From Hetaerina americana (Eukaryota; Arthropoda; Insecta; Odonata; Calopterygidae), in contig JAKTNV010000024.1 in assembly GCA_022747635.1 (NCBI GenBank), positions 3,626,665-3,690,664 of the forward strand: a stretch of 64,000 bases of DNA, given 5' to 3'. Shown piece after piece: positions 26,146-39,596 of the stretch. The translations under genes and the position numbers were made by a program. Below the pieces are notes generated by a model. That model saw only the letters and a list, made by a program, of their open reading frames with translations. It did not search any database and was not told the origin of the DNA. How positions within the stretch are numbered: the first letter of the stretch is position 1; each line of letters begins with the position of its first letter.

Positions 26146-26146
26146 A

Positions 26147-26286
26147 CGATTATACGGAAAAAATCACACGAGCAGCACAATTATGGGACGGCGCAATAGA
26201 ACACAAATAGAATAGCAACATTGTGCCGTCCCATTATATATATATATATATACACACAGGTATATATGTATATATATCTGTATCTC

Positions 26287-26338
<52 letters not shown>
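26147..26338. repeat. Second copy of the microsatellite-associated core, with hairpin and AT/GT repeats
   Basis: 26147-26220 aligns with 14297-14368 from CGATTATACGGAAA through GGGACGGC-CAATAGAA to the final AACA, with few differences. Here the core ends in a hairpin: arms 26183-26196 and 26221-26234 (ATGGGACGGCGCAA and its inverse, one mismatch). AT/AC-rich repeats follow, including about 23 AT units at 26292-26338. The association of the same core with AT microsatellites at two distant sites suggests one mobile repeat family. Confidence 0.75.
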
Positions 26339-26340
<2 letters not shown>

Positions 26341-26550
26341 TGAAATAGGGATTTGGGATTTCTTTCAAAAAAGCTTATTAGAATCGTTTTTTTGTGTCTG
26401 TGTTTAATGTATCTATATATTAGTTCATCTGGGTTTTTCACTTCTATCTGTTCTTAGAAACGCGTTAACTTCCAAAATATTATTCCGGAAAGCATTCCGA
26501 TAACTGTGGAGTGGTCAGAGCTCGATACAATTTAAAGGATCATACAATTG

Positions 26551-26846
26551 TTAGAAGTAGGTTTATGGTAGACGACAGCTAAGGTCATTTACACCATTAG
26601 GGATGGGTGGGAAAGGAAAGGTGGAGAGAAACCCGGCATTAGCCTACTCCTGTCGAAAGGCGCCAAGTTATTCGCAGTTTAACTTCCCATCCGACGGACG
26701 TCGTACTCACTGCAAGTGCTCTCCAAAAAACACCTCGGGTAGGGATCGGGATACCACCGAAATAAAACTGCCGCATCCGAGCTTCTAACCCGGGTCTTCA
26801 CGGTGGGATGTCTGTATGATAGCCACCGAACCATTCTGATCCACGC
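26551..26846 (-). mobile_element. tRNA-derived SINE, same family as the 55.4-kb copy
   Basis: Read on the minus strand, a head (GGATCAGAATGGTTCGGTGG, with a degraded B box CCCGGGTTAGAAGC) is followed by the family body: CGATCCCTACC, GAGTACGACGTCCGTCGGA, GTTAAACTGCG, TTGGCGCCTTTCG, GGGTTTCTCTCCACC and GACCTTAGCTGTC. The same blocks occur in the same order at 55427-55740. The tail is decayed and the B box is mutated, so it is unlikely to be transcribed. Confidence 0.85.
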
Positions 26847-26849
26847 ACA

Positions 26850-27940
26850 TTATTGCTATCAACATGAAACAAATTTCAAGAGAGTGTTTTGATGAAATCT
26901 TTAACATGTAATTTAAAAAATAGCCTGTTTTTCCTCATTATCATAGGTATCAGGTGTTAATAACCTTCAACCGTGAAATCGTGATTACATTTTCTGCAGA
27001 ATATATTTCAGTATACTCTTAATATATTATTTTTTTGAACGTATTAACACTCCAAGGATTATTGATTAATCTCTAAATGTGTATAACATAGCAGTAGTTG
27101 CTTCAAATTATCAGTATATTTACAGTTAAGTCACAAAATATTTTTTTTATTTCTTTGTTGTTTACTTTCACTATTTCACCTACGGGGATTGAAATACGCA
27201 TATAATTACTTGCAAACGCACAACACTGCAGAATTGAGGCCGAAGTTCTGGTCCACATTTGTTGGCATTAGGGATTCTTTGGTAGATTAAAGGAATTATC
27301 ACTAAAACTAAAATAACTAACTTTGCTATCATAAAAAAACTACTGAAATCCTTACATAATTATTGAACCCTTTGTAATTTCTACTAATAATTCTAATAAA
27401 TACTCATATATGGTTAAGAAAATACTTGTGTGATAGTCAAACGATAAGTAAATAAATAAACATATCTGAATATTACGATTTTGAAACGTTAATCTTCGTA
27501 AGCGAAATAAGCATATAAAATGCATTTATCCTTAATAGCCTGAAGTTAATGCTTTTCCCGGGTATTTTATTAAAATTTTCAGAAAAAACTCGCACCTTAG
27601 TCATTACTTAATATATTTACGGCTCCAGAAACTGCACTCACAGTTTTATGTTATCGTTTACTCATGTCGCAAGTAATATTCTGTAATCTGTCCGTTAAGC
27701 GTCAGTAATGCAAATATTAATATCGACGACGAATCGATGGTGACATTTTTTAAAACTGAAAAACGTATTCCAATTTTGCAGATGGCAGCCCACCGAGTTG
27801 ATGTCCTCTTGACTGCCATCGGTCCTATGTGGTGGTCTGCCATATAATTTTTCCCACTTCTTTTTATGCTAATTCGTAATTTGAGCACCCAGGGTGAAAT
27901 GAAATTCAACCGCTTTGGTACCAAATGGCCGTTTGACCGG
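26850..27940. other. Unassigned AT-rich noncoding DNA
   Basis: No recognised feature. The minus-strand 100-codon frame starting at 27960 has no domain and is GC-biased only at its start. Confidence 0.4.
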
Positions 27941-29300
27941 GGGACGTCACTCGATGGCATTGATTGGGTTGGGGAAAGGGTGACTGGGAGATAGACGCGG
28001 GGGCGAAATTTTCCGGACCTCCATGCATTCGGCGCAACATGTTAGGCGCAGTAGACATTTGAACGGCACTAATTTTGCGACGACGTCAGTGCTGGTGGGG
28101 ATGGGTAAGGAAGAGGAAGGGGAAGGAGGGAATTGACGGGACGACGGGCACATATGAAGACCTCAAATATTATGTTTTAGGTTTATTGAACCGACCCCTC
28201 CGCATTTCACCCCCTCCCACCTCATCTTCGCGTACCCTTACCCATCTCGCCATCCCTCTCACCTCACCCCCACCCTCTGCCCTTCATCGCGTCAGGAAGA
28301 GACAACTTTCACGTCTCGCCTGACGAAAGGGCCCTGACGTCGTAATCGAAAAGCGTCGAAACTTAAAAAAAAAAAATTGAAAAATGTGTAAATAGAGCGC
28401 AAGACCAGAATAAAAATAAAAAAAAAAGTTAGGATGAAAAAATGCGGTGGAATTTTTTTTTCGATTGTTTTTATTTGACGTGGTTGGGGAGTTTCGGTGC
28501 GGGACTGGGGGTTTGATGCGAGATGGTGGACTGAGTGCAGGGAGTGGGGGCTCTTTTTTTATTCGTAGGGGCTCACGCGATTAGTTTAGAAGCGTATGTC
28601 AATCATGTTCCCGAGCGTATTCCATCCGAATTCGTAAAGCCTCCTCCTCTCTCTCTCTATTTCGCTCCCTCTCCTCCCCTGTTGCCTCACTCCCTCACTT
28701 CTCGGTCTAAACCCTATCTACCGTTTTTATCCCTGCCGTCCTTTCCGGTCTCGGATCCCCATACCCCCCGCCTCCCACTTGCAAGCACCCCACTCCCGGC
28801 AGGAGAGGTCTCCCCGGACGACTATCTCCGCTCCCCTCCCCATCCTCATGCTACCGCATTCTACCTCCATCTCTCCACAATCCCCTCCCCCGCCACGTCC
28901 AACCGTCAGCCCTTCCCTAAACCCCCTCCCCATCGCCTCAAAGGCCGCACTTGCCATCCATCGACTACCCCGGCAATTGATGGGATGTGCATTTTCCTGC
29001 CTCTCATATGCTACACACCACCACTACAGACGGAGGATGTTTTCAAACTACGGACGTTCAACGATGAAAAGCTTTATGTCCCCCATTTTTTCTCTCTCTC
29101 TCCCTTCCTCCCTCTCTCTCGCCTCCCCTCCTCGTTGCCCCTGCATGATGGAGGGGTTCCCGTTTAATCAGAGATTTTCTGAACGTATCCCCGAGAGATA
29201 GGGCGTACGTGAAAAGGGGTTCGGCGGTATTCTTCCCGTTCCCCCGGCTTCTTTTTTCCCCTTCGATATCCATCTTCCATCCTCGTCTCTCCCGTCCACA
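27941..29300. other. Large GC-rich, CT-biased island
   Basis: About 1.35 kb with C/T-rich plus strand, dense CCTCC and CTCTCT tracts and A/T homopolymers near 28361-28450. The plus-strand frame at 28535-29167 is long (210 codons), but its peptide is Pro/Ser/Leu/His-rich and overlaps two equally open frames. I reject it as a protein. The first 250 bp contain several CpGs and CGTCA-type motifs, so a promoter-like role cannot be excluded. Confidence 0.4.
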
Positions 29301-30359
29301 GTACGTTTATGACTAAATTAATACACTATTTGTAAAACGTTGCGAAAATTCCTGGTCGTTTTCAGATCGCTTAGTTTCCATCGTTCTTTTTTTTATGTCA
29401 ATCCACCCTGCACCCGCAATGCGTTTGTGGAATTGATCTCCGTTGTACGATCCCATTACTTTCCCCGAATGTGTGGGGGTTTTGCCTGGCATCGTTTTAT
29501 GGTCTTATTTGCTTTTTTTCCCGTTTATCTATTTTGCATGCGCGGATTTAATTCTCTCTCCCTTGGTTGTTTTTTTGGTGGTGCGCGCTTCTTGATCTTT
29601 TCAATTACATTCGGGGTCTCTCTTCAGCAAAAATTCATCTAAATTGTTCCCTTGGGTGAACTTAACTCAACTTGAATGGTCTGAAATAATTATATTCCTG
29701 TAAGTATCTGTTATCGATGATAAATAAGATTACCCTTTGAGAAATTGATGCAGCTTTTAAATAAAGAAATACTAATCTCCGGTATGAATCGGTTTTTATA
29801 AAATTATTCTACTGGTCTGGATAAGTCTTTGGGGCACCTAGAGACCACCGCACTCATAAAATTGCTAAAAAATATAGATTTATAAATTTATTGCTAGTCT
29901 AGCACAACACATAACCTTCCAATGAAACATTTTTTTCAATTCCACATGCTTTAAACCACTCTTTTTCCTGATGAACATATTTAATATTTTCCTCTCTTTA
30001 CCTCGTTACCAAATAATCACCCTTCTAGAGCATTTTTCGGTCACCGAAGAAACATAGGGCACAATAAATTTATGCATGCATATATGAGAAATTTATATAG
30101 ATTTAATTTAAGCTAATTTATATCGTGCAATTTTTTTAATTTACCCACCAATTTTGCCTTCTTTTAAAACATTTCCTGAATAGATAAATTGTTTATTTTC
30201 CCTAGTTAATACTCCGTCAATTTATCATAGGTTTTTATATCAGGAGAAACCTTTCTCTTATTTACATTAATGCTCATCACGTCATTAATGATTTGATGTC
30301 CATTCCGGCCGATTAGTTTCTGTTCACTGTTATATTTTGCAATGCATTCCTTCTTCAAT
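29301..30359. other. Unassigned AT-rich noncoding DNA
   Basis: No gene recognised. The hydrophobic frame at 29340-29642 is T-rich and unsupported. Confidence 0.4.
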
Positions 30360-31400
30360 GAAATCAACGCTAAAAGTACGAAATAAAGAAATATAACCTG
30401 ATGTTATTTATATGTGTATCTTTCTGCTAGCCAGCTCATTACTTTTATGGCATCACGTGTGCTTCTCCTTCTAAACCGACATCGATCATCCACTAAGTAA
30501 TCATTTGTTCTCCTCTCTTTATCTTTTTATTTATGGTCTTAAGACCTACTTGGTGGAAAATGAAACTTTTTGACCGATAATCTTTACTCACGGCTGATTT
30601 TCGCTTTTTCAGAATGGGAATAAATACTGATTGAAGTCTTTCTACTACTTTCTTCCATCAAAAATTCTACAAATGAACGCACAATAACCCTCCCTCCCGC
30701 GTTTTTCTAAATATTTAATACATCCATTATCTATGTACACAGTTTCTTTGACTTAATTTCCTATATGGCCTCTTCTATCTTTCAGTCAAGTATGCTTACA
30801 CTAATGACCTCTTCATGGACATCATATTTCTGGCCTACATTCTCGACCATATAAATATTAATACATTTTAAATTCATGAATGTTTGTAGGCAATATATGC
30901 ATATGTTAATTTCATATCCTCTACATATTTTTTGGGATAAGAAATAGTTTTCCCATGAATCCCAGCAGTTTTCACGGATTATCCTTTTTTACTATCTGAC
31001 GGTAATCTCATTTTCATGTGGAGGGCACTCATTTCACACATGCTCGGTAAAACCTTCATATACTTGGGCTACTTCTTCCAAACCTTTTCTTTTTCTCATA
31101 TCTTGGCTTAGTTTATTATTGAACTCTCAGAAAACTCAGTTTTAACTAGCATTGTGTTTAGTTTTTCATTTCTTTTCCGTCCATCCACCTATTCATTTAT
31201 CCTATAACGTATGACCTCCTTAACTTTAATTTATTTAACGTTCCTATCGTTTCGTTTGGAACTTTCGCAATTCCTTTTTTGAGATTTTTCACCTTTCATT
31301 CAATGGGCACATCCTCATTTCCTCAACTAATAATTCCCTTAGTAATCCTTGATCTGATTCTCCTAATAATGAAATCCTGAAATGTTCATTGACTGCCCAA
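30360..31400 (-). mobile_element. LINE fragment D (RT region, minus strand)
   Basis: Read on the minus strand from about 31400: a purine-rich linker, then an RT start trace (SILD-KIEEAI-EIKSK, about 30805-30760), then IPILKKRK and DYRSKSFIF (about 30625-30570), INKKI, and a clear RT block NDYLVDDRCRFRRRSTRD followed by AIKVM (about 30520-30440). These are the same blocks as in copies 1 and 2 (TNDYLGDDQF, FRKGRST). It breaks off after AERYTY near 30420, so the catalytic palm is missing. Confidence 0.75.
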
Positions 31401-32680
31401 ACGGGCAAGTATAAACCGTCCCGGTGACTGAAGTCCCACCTTTACCAGTCATTGTTGTGCCATATTATCTGCATGCGAAATCAAACTTATTGTTTTAAAG
31501 TACTCACACAGAGATGTCTTCCCATATTTTGTTTATGGGAAAATTTTCCGACCAAACTCTCCTTTATAAATACTCAATGAATTAACCCATAAAAACTCTC
31601 TTCTATGCTATGTAAGTAATATACTTCTAAGGAGTTCTTCGATAGTAGTATCTATCCCCACAGCCTTGTTTGATTTTAAATCCATCAATGATTTTTCTAT
31701 ATTGCAATCAGGTATGCCTGGGTCTAAGCTATCCCCATCTACATCGAACTCTTTTTCCTATATCGAACTCTGTATCTGTTATACTTTTCATGGATTTCCC
31801 CTTCTCTTTTTCTGATAATGCTTTCACCTACTTGTGCAGTGTAATTAAAACATTTCTTAGCGAACTGTTCATATTCTTGCATGGCGTCTTTCACCTCGCC
31901 TCTTCAAACTCATTATTTTTCCGCCTCAATTTATTTTCAGTTTACATTTATGCCTATTACTCTGTCTATAATTACTCCTTGGCATATAGGCCTTAATAAA
32001 AGCGTTTGCTCATAATAATATCAATTATCATTAACCAATTGACTATTGTTAACCAATGATATTTTATCTCTTTTATTTTCTACGTTCTCCGTACATTTTG
32101 TTTTGATTTTCTTCCCCTCCCTAGCTCCAATAATCGTCCTACCGATATCCTTTAATATTAATTTGCACATAACATATACTTTGCCATCGCCACAGCCAAC
32201 ACATATACAATTTCCTCTGTCCATTTTTAGCTATGTGTTTTGTTACTCCCTTGCTCTTAATACCGTTCTAATATTCCAAGCCGCTATTCTAACAGCTATA
32301 TCACTCGACTTTTTTCTTCTCTATCCTTACTGTTCAACCCTCCATTCTGCGATTTGGCGTAATGGTGACCGGAAATTCTTGTCTCCCTATCTTCCAGACA
32401 TGGCATCCGTCCCTGTGCGCGGAGTCTCATAGTTGCTAGGACTTGGAATCAAATGTACCCGCCAATGCTTATTCGGATAATTAATTTATGCCGTTGCCTC
32501 AATTAATTATCCTACGGTTGCGGTTGCTATCCTCCATAGTGTGACACCATAATATTAATCACCACCCTCTAGGGTCAGACGCCATAGTAGCAGTCTTACT
32601 GAGGAACAGCCGCTGCGATGCCCGCCTTCATTTTCGTCCCGCTCGTACCCTACGAATAATATGCAAAGGATCACCTTGGA
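31401..32680 (-). mobile_element. LINE fragment C (5' leader, endonuclease start, RT start; minus strand)
   Basis: On the minus strand, the leader at about 32680-32330 matches the leader of copy 2 (CGCAGCGGCTG-TCCTCAGT, GTCCTAGCAACTATGAGACTC). An endonuclease start AWNIRTVL lies near 32290. After an internal gap come the RT start blocks IEKSLMDLKSNKAVGIDT (about 31710-31655) and CEYFKTISLISHAD (about 31500-31460). It therefore has the leader and both domain starts, but not the middle of the endonuclease. Together with fragment D it looks like two same-strand insertions side by side. The exact junction is not fixed. Confidence 0.75.
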
Positions 32681-35600
32681 AATTAAAATTGCTCACGCTA
32701 GTCCTAAGGATCGTTGGAACATGCAAGCCTTTCCACGATGCCATGGTTGTGATAAATTGTTTGGGATATAATAAATACAATAGTTATTTTTGCTGTATTT
32801 CTTGATTTATCATTATTTTGAAACATAGTATGTACCCTGTCTTTAGAAACGGGACTTAGTAGCTTAAAATAAGTAGCTATGAAGATTTTCTGTCGTCGTT
32901 TCTTTCAAGAAATTATTTACACAATTGAAGTACTCCTACAATATTTGGTATTTCTGCAATCAGAAAACGTACGTACTACGTAACGTGGTAGTAGATACTA
33001 GGTGTTCGTCAATTCCTCTCAGCCTGGGTGAGGTCTGACTGCAAAAATTATTTCCAAAGGCGAACATCTATTTCGAATACTGGAGTTGGTAGGGACTATG
33101 GCAAATACTAAAAAACATCAGTATTGTTTTAGCTAATTTCTTATTCTTTCAGCCAATTTATAATTATTTTGTATTATAGTTTTAAAGGAGAAAAACTTAT
33201 TTTTCAGTTGCAGTATTATCTTATTCAACACGGTCTTATTTTATACGATTACAAATTTATCTTTTTTATACAGTATTATCTTATACAATATTATCTAATC
33301 AATTTTAAATGGTCGTGTTCATGCATTGCTTTATCCTATGGTAGCTGGTATGTTCAAGTTCTACACCCGAAATACTAATGTCTTAGCTTACCTGTCACTG
33401 GCGAAAGTGAGATCACGACTTATTTCTGGGATGTCTGTCCCCTACACAGGTTCCTTAGAAAAATAATTTTGAGAACAGGATGTCGCCAGCCGGACGGAAC
33501 CGGCATTAATTCTGGCCCCTTGGTTTAAGTCATACCCTAGATCTACTCCACCTACCTTTCTGTCCGTCACCCTTCCAATCTTCTTTCTCCATCTCGGACA
33601 TTAAGTGACCTGAGCTGTCAAATTTCTTTTGAAAAACTATCGCTCTAACCCTTTTTCTGTGGGAAACACAACCGAAAGAGGACCAGTCTCAGTGGACTGT
33701 CCCTTGAGCAATTTTGCCTGCCTGTATGTAACGGCGGGAAGCATAGGAAAGTTCACTGAGAGTGAATCTTATTTTATAATTATAGCTACAAAATGTACGA
33801 AAAAGTCAATATCTCATTTTAAATGTATAATATGTTCATCGTAAGCACTCGTAATATATGTACTTATAAACAGTTTTCTTTTATCCTGATTTTTGAATTA
33901 AAAATAAATATTGTTAGATTCAATTTTAATATCTCAATAAGTGAATAGTTTCAATTACAAAAGAAATATGCTATTGGTGCAGAGGTTAAAACATATTTTC
34001 TTATATTCAATCCTCAAAGCAGTGGATAATTATCCACAAAAGTGCAAGATTTATAACACTCAACTTGTTGAGAGTATTTAGTTATACTTTTTTCAGTTGA
34101 AATTTTAGTTAAAGAAAAAATACACCGATTATTTCGATGTAGATTCAAGAATATAATACATCCGTTTACATTATATCTCACATGAAGAGGCCGATACTTA
34201 AAGTCTTGATAGTTTTATAGAATGGGGAAGGAGACCTGGTGACCGATTAAACGAAGAACATCAAAGGATCACAAATTAATGTCCATTTTGTCTGACGGAC
34301 GACTCGCTGTACTACAACGTCAACTATATTTGTGATTTATTTAAAAAAAAATGGGATAATTCTTAACCCCACCGTACAAACAAGGTAATTAATGGCACTT
34401 TAGTAATGCTCGTAATCTTTGTCAAATTCATTGTCATAAATGAATATTGTGACAAAAGCATATGATATGATCACGTAACGGGGCTATAAACGTCAATTAT
34501 TAACTAATAAGAAAAGTAGAGCATATTTTTCATTCAGTACATGTTCTACTAAACATTAATATCATCAGCGTTAATGTCAGGTGGCAGCTATAATCCTTGC
34601 CAAGGGAAAAATGTCGGAAAACATGCCGTTTGCTTTTGTAAAATGAAAGGATGAATCATCACCTCATTTTTGATTACGTTTCAACATCGTTGTATGAATT
34701 TTAGTACTTTCATTGAAGATCTAAAGTGTACCTGACTATTGCTTGGGTATTAGCCTCAAAATACTGGATTTAAAAAGCTTGCTTTTAATCTTCGACATTT
34801 TTTAGAGATAAATCTGTAAGTATCAAATTTAATTTTTCCTTAATAATTTGCTCTACTGAAATAATGAAACACAAGATTAAATTTCTGTAAAAATAGAACC
34901 GTGAAGTAACCAATCTTGCTGTAAAATTAAATCTTTTAATATTTCACCACCATGCATTAAATTGCAAAGGCGCGGGGATTATGAGATGGAAAATTATTGA
35001 AAGTTGTTTCGTGCTTGTCGATTTGAACTCGGTGTTTTAAAAAAGTTAACATTTACTATATGTCCTCTCTCCAGAGTAGTTTTGAATAAAAAATAGTCTA
35101 ATTCATCTTTCACTAGTGGTGAGTACTGGTAGTTATAAATATTTCAAGATTGAAAAAATATTGCAATGTCATATTCCTCTCACATATCGTTTAGATTTCA
35201 AGAGATAACTTGAAAATTCTAAATTAATTTCTGTGACTGAATAAATGATATTTCCCATCGCTTTCCGCCTGCAGTAAGTTAATGTCTATATTACTCGGAA
35301 TACAAAATTACAGCGTGCAAAACACGATAAAAAAACCATGTGAGCTTTCAGGAATGGAAAACAAAAATGATAACCTGCGAGCTGATATTCATTCTACAGC
35401 GCTGTTTAAATATTCAATTATACGAATTTATGATCATTATATATATTTTCCTGATTTATAGCTAAATTGTTAAATTAATCATAGAATATGATTGTCAAAT
35501 AAACAACTTTCATCAGTGTCATTATAACTTTTTAATGGACCGGAAATATTAAGTTTGTCAGTTCCCACCCATATCTATAAAATTCGTTGCAAGGTCACTC

Positions 35601-37949
35601 TGGTCGGCGGCCACATTGATTTTCGTGGGTAATTACTCCGCCGTTAGATGGAAGTTCTGCAAACGACCTGCCGAGCCGCGCACTAACATTTCATACGCCG
35701 CGCACAGATTTGACTTCCCGGACTTGTTTCACCCGGATTTGGCTTCTGTTCACCCTTTAATGCCGTGGAAGAATTTCTGTTAGGGCCAGTCAATATTGGA
35801 AAAAAGGGACAAATTTCCCCAAAACATCTTCCCCTGGCACGAGCGTTTATTCATTTTACATCATCCCGAGTCGCAGTATGCTTACTTGCTCTTGACATTC
35901 CTCCTCAACCTTCTCCACTTTAGCAGTGTCCCTCAAATCACTCTCTCTCACTCAGTATTTCCCGCCCTTTCGGCCCCTGATCATTCGCCGTATCCTCCCG
36001 ATCTCTTTTCCCTGCCATATCGCTGCAATCACCATTTCACCTTTTCTTCCGATTCATCCCCTTTTAGCATTCACTCACTCATTCTTCGGCCCTTGTTGTT
36101 CGTGTGGCCGTTCTTTCAGTCCAGCTAAAATATTGTTTGTTTACAACGGCAATGAGAATTTCGTTTTCTCCCGGCAGAACCTGTACCAAACGTCTTCTCG
36201 GGTTTTCCATCTGGCCTCGTTTTTTTCTGCCGACGTTCCGTGGGCCAACTCTACAAATCGTCCTCAGGGCGTTAGTTCAAAAGTTTTTCAAAAAGCATCG
36301 CATATTCAATAAGATACTGACAAATATCATGTTGTTTGTTGATCTGATTAGAAAGTTTGTTGAAAAAAAAGTGGCTCAGCTCTTGGCGGAATTAATTATT
36401 AATTCAAAATTGGCAATTTTCCACAAAATAAAATAATTATTGTGTTTAATGCGTGTTTTGCTAATTTATATTTTTTTCGAATACCTGAGTTTTGAGTATT
36501 TTGCCCGATGCCGTTTCCTTTGTCTTCGTACATGTCCTATTTAGATTATATTTTGTATTATTGATAAAAGTTTCTTCCGTTTCATTTTATTTCGTGGAAG
36601 TAAATCTCTGGGAACGGGAATGAGCGTTGTATGAATTTCATGCAGGGTCATTTTTTCCATTATTTACGTATTCCCATTTTGTTAAAAACTCTCGTCGGCT
36701 TACAGCACTTTCATCCCATGAAATAAATGTAACTAATGGGTGGCATTAACATTCCATTATAGAAGAATTCACATGATACTACGAAGATGAAGCCATATAT
36801 GCCAATGAAAATCGCTTTTATTGTGCATTTGTATAGTGAATTGATTTGAGAAATCAGCCGAGATCTTTTTCATCTACCAATGCTGGTAGGAAGTAAAATG
36901 TTTGCCAATACGATTAATCCTACGCCACCACGTCGATGCGTGAAATACTCTTTGTCCTAAATCGTCTCTTGAGATACGCATATTTCGCGAAAGTGTCTCC
37001 CTAAATAAAGGATTAGCTTTTCCCTTGCGTCATTTTGCTTTATTTCCCTTTACTCGGCGCGCCACTTTAAGCCGAGGGGCACGTTAAATATACGCTCCGT
37101 ATGCCTTTGAAGTGCTTCAATCGTTTGGACAGTGTTAACTCAAGCCTTTAGCGACGCTTTGTCTGCCAGGTGCTGTAAAAATTTCATTTCTGCGCAACTG
37201 GAGCACCCCATTTGAATCCGCTCGACTTACTTGAAGACATATGTTATCCGCATGCATCCATTGTAACCAATTCCCTAACTTCACCATTTTTTCTCCTGTT
37301 TACCGATCCTATTTCATTGATTTACGCCATCTGCATCACCATTTGTGTAAATATTGTAGAACAACGCTTGAAAGTTACACATTATGTAAGCGTAATTTAT
37401 TTGGAGTTCGAACTTTTCTGTCTGTCCAGATGAAAAGATTCCACCTAATCGTTCTTGAAACGTTTACGTCATTTCTTATTAAATAATGTTTAATTTATTG
37501 CTAAGTAGTGATCGCAGCACTATTGTGGACAAAACATTATTTTCCTAAGATTATTAGACGTCATATTTTTCTCTAACTACCATGCGTGATCATGTTTTTA
37601 AAATATGATATTCATTTCAATGATACTGTCTGTTTAATTTACTATTAAGTGTTCCATCTTAAAATTCCCTACCCATCACCATAAAGGGCTACTTTATTAT
37701 AATTTTTGCTCTTTATTCACAAACTTACGGCTTATCTCAATTCAAAATCGCTAATTGACGATCTGCTACTTGCTCAGTGCTTGCAAATGGAACCTAATAT
37801 TGACAAAAACCGTTGAATATTCGAAAAAAATGCGATAGAAGGTGAATTTATAATTGAGCCAGATACGGCAGATATCTCATATTTTCCTTTCACCCACGCA
37901 ATTGAAATGAAAGACCACAAGTACCAAGTTGAATTGCCAACACATAGTT
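32681..37949. other. Unassigned AT-rich noncoding DNA
   Basis: More than 5 kb with no recognised transposon, RNA or gene. A CpG-containing GC-richer patch lies at about 35590-35790, followed by T/C-rich open frames to 36436 without a domain. Short near-repeats (CAGTATTATCTTAT) occur at 33210 and 33271. Another moderately CpG-rich patch is at 37020-37200. Confidence 0.4.
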
Positions 37950-39360
37950 GGTACACAAAAATCAGAATCCGAGTATGGTATTGCGTTGATTCAACGCAGG
38001 CAGCCCTCGTTTTCCCGCAGCCATTCAGGAGTCACGCGATCGTGAATCCCGCAATCTTGATCCGCATCCACTCTGGAACTCGCCCCCCCCCCCCCCAACC
38101 ACTCAGAGTGTCATTCCGATCTTCCGAATCCCGAACGCGAACCTTCCGCTTTTCTTTTCAAAGGGTTGGTTCAGCGAGGGGGCAAGAGCGAGTGGGGATT
38201 GAGAGACAGCGAGAGAGCGGGAGAGAGGAAATCCGGATCGTTCCCGTATTTATTTTCATCCGCACCGCGCCCCTGAACATTATCACTTTAGGAGCGGGGG
38301 CCCTTCAGTTTCACTGCGGCTGTGTCGGCGGCGGCGTCGGCGGCTGCCGGGTACTCCTCGAAGGAAGGAAGGAAGGAAGCGCGTGCCCTCCTACCTTCGC
38401 CTGCATTTGGAAGGGTTGGGTGAGTTAGGGGGAAGGGTGGGACGGAATGGAGAGTAGAAATCGCAGGGAGCGATGCGAGTCAGAAGGGGAGAAGGGAGAG
38501 AGGCGCGGTGCTTGCATTCTCCTGCAGCCACCAACCTCCTCTCCCGTCCTCCCTCCATATCGCTCCCCCTTGCCTGATTTCCTCCTCGAAACCTTCCAGC
38601 TTTGCTCTCTCTCTCTTTCCTCTCTCCCTCCGGTGCAGCGAGCATACAAGTGGCCTCCTCCTGACCGCGGGGGAGTATCTGAGCATTGGGGTGGGATGAT
38701 GATGATGGTGATGAGGGAAGCAGCAGCATAGCATTCGCCAGCACACGCAAACACAAGCGGCCCTTCGGTAGGGAAGGTGGCGGGGTGGGTTGGGAGGGAA
38801 GTGGGGGGAGATGGAGAGTGAGGAACACCCGTGATTGGTGGATTGAATGTAGACCCTTTAGACGGCCAATGGCGGAGCCCCGCCGATGCCATTTCGTGCG
38901 AAATGCAAATCCACGATTTTCTCTCCCCTATCCCATCCCATCCCCTGACTTCCCGTGCGCAGTAAATGCCCCTAATGACCTCTCTCTCGCTCCGCGTCCG
39001 GAGGAGGTCAGGGGGCGGTGGTGACGTGGGCGGGTGTTCCAGAGGAGACTCGTGGGGAACAAGGAGAAAAGCGGTTGCGATGGTGGTGGGGAATGGGGGT
39101 GTTATGACTCCCACAACTCTCCACCCACCGGTGAAACCGACCTTCACTCAACACCCACCCGGTTGGGAGGAATGGAAGGTTTCAATAATGTCGATGCTGC
39201 GGAGGCAGATCATGTCAGTCTGTGGTCTTGGCAAAGTAGTGCCGGTAGAAATATTTGGGGCGCAGTATGGGTATCCAGGGACCCGTAGCTGTACGGAATC
39301 CCGCGCCGTTCTCTCCCGGAGCATAATATGGGGAGAGAGTAGGCAAGTGCGGTGAACGAA
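37950..39360. other. CpG-rich GC island, candidate promoter or 5' exon region
   Basis: This island differs from the CT-rich ones: CpG is frequent (GTCGGCGGCGGCGTCGGCGG near 38326-38345; CGCACCGCGCCCC near 38261-38273). Base bias changes from GA-rich (38160-38230) to mixed, CT-rich (38530-38640) and GA-rich again. It also holds a 14-C run (38083-38096), a GGAA repeat (38360-38380) and a GATGAT repeat near 38696. Many mutually antisense frames open (up to 240 codons), none with a domain. A host promoter/first exon is possible, but no transcript direction can be called. Confidence 0.35.
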
Positions 39361-39512
39361 ATTCGTGGTGCAAAAAAGAAGAAAGATATTGGCACCCGAT
39401 TATTCAATCGAAAAATATCTTTTCCTGAACCTGTTTCTGTAGCAAAATCTAAAGCCCAACTTACCAACTTGCTGGTTGTAGTAAATGGGCCAAGGTTTTA
39501 GATATATAGACA

Positions 39513-39517
39513 TATAC

Positions 39518-39587
<70 letters not shown>

Positions 39588-39596
39588 ACATACATA
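39513..39596. repeat. (AT)n/(CATA)n microsatellite
   Basis: CATATA units pass into more than 20 AT units and end in TATGTATACATACATA. Confidence 0.95.

Noticed and set aside
28535..29167. 210-codon plus-strand open frame
   Set aside because: It lies in a CT-rich island. The peptide is Pro/Ser/Leu/His low complexity, other frames on both strands are equally open, and there is no domain.
38425..39147. 240-codon minus-strand open frame
   Set aside because: It overlaps several open plus frames in a GC-rich island; the product is Pro/Gly/Arg-rich without a recognisable domain.
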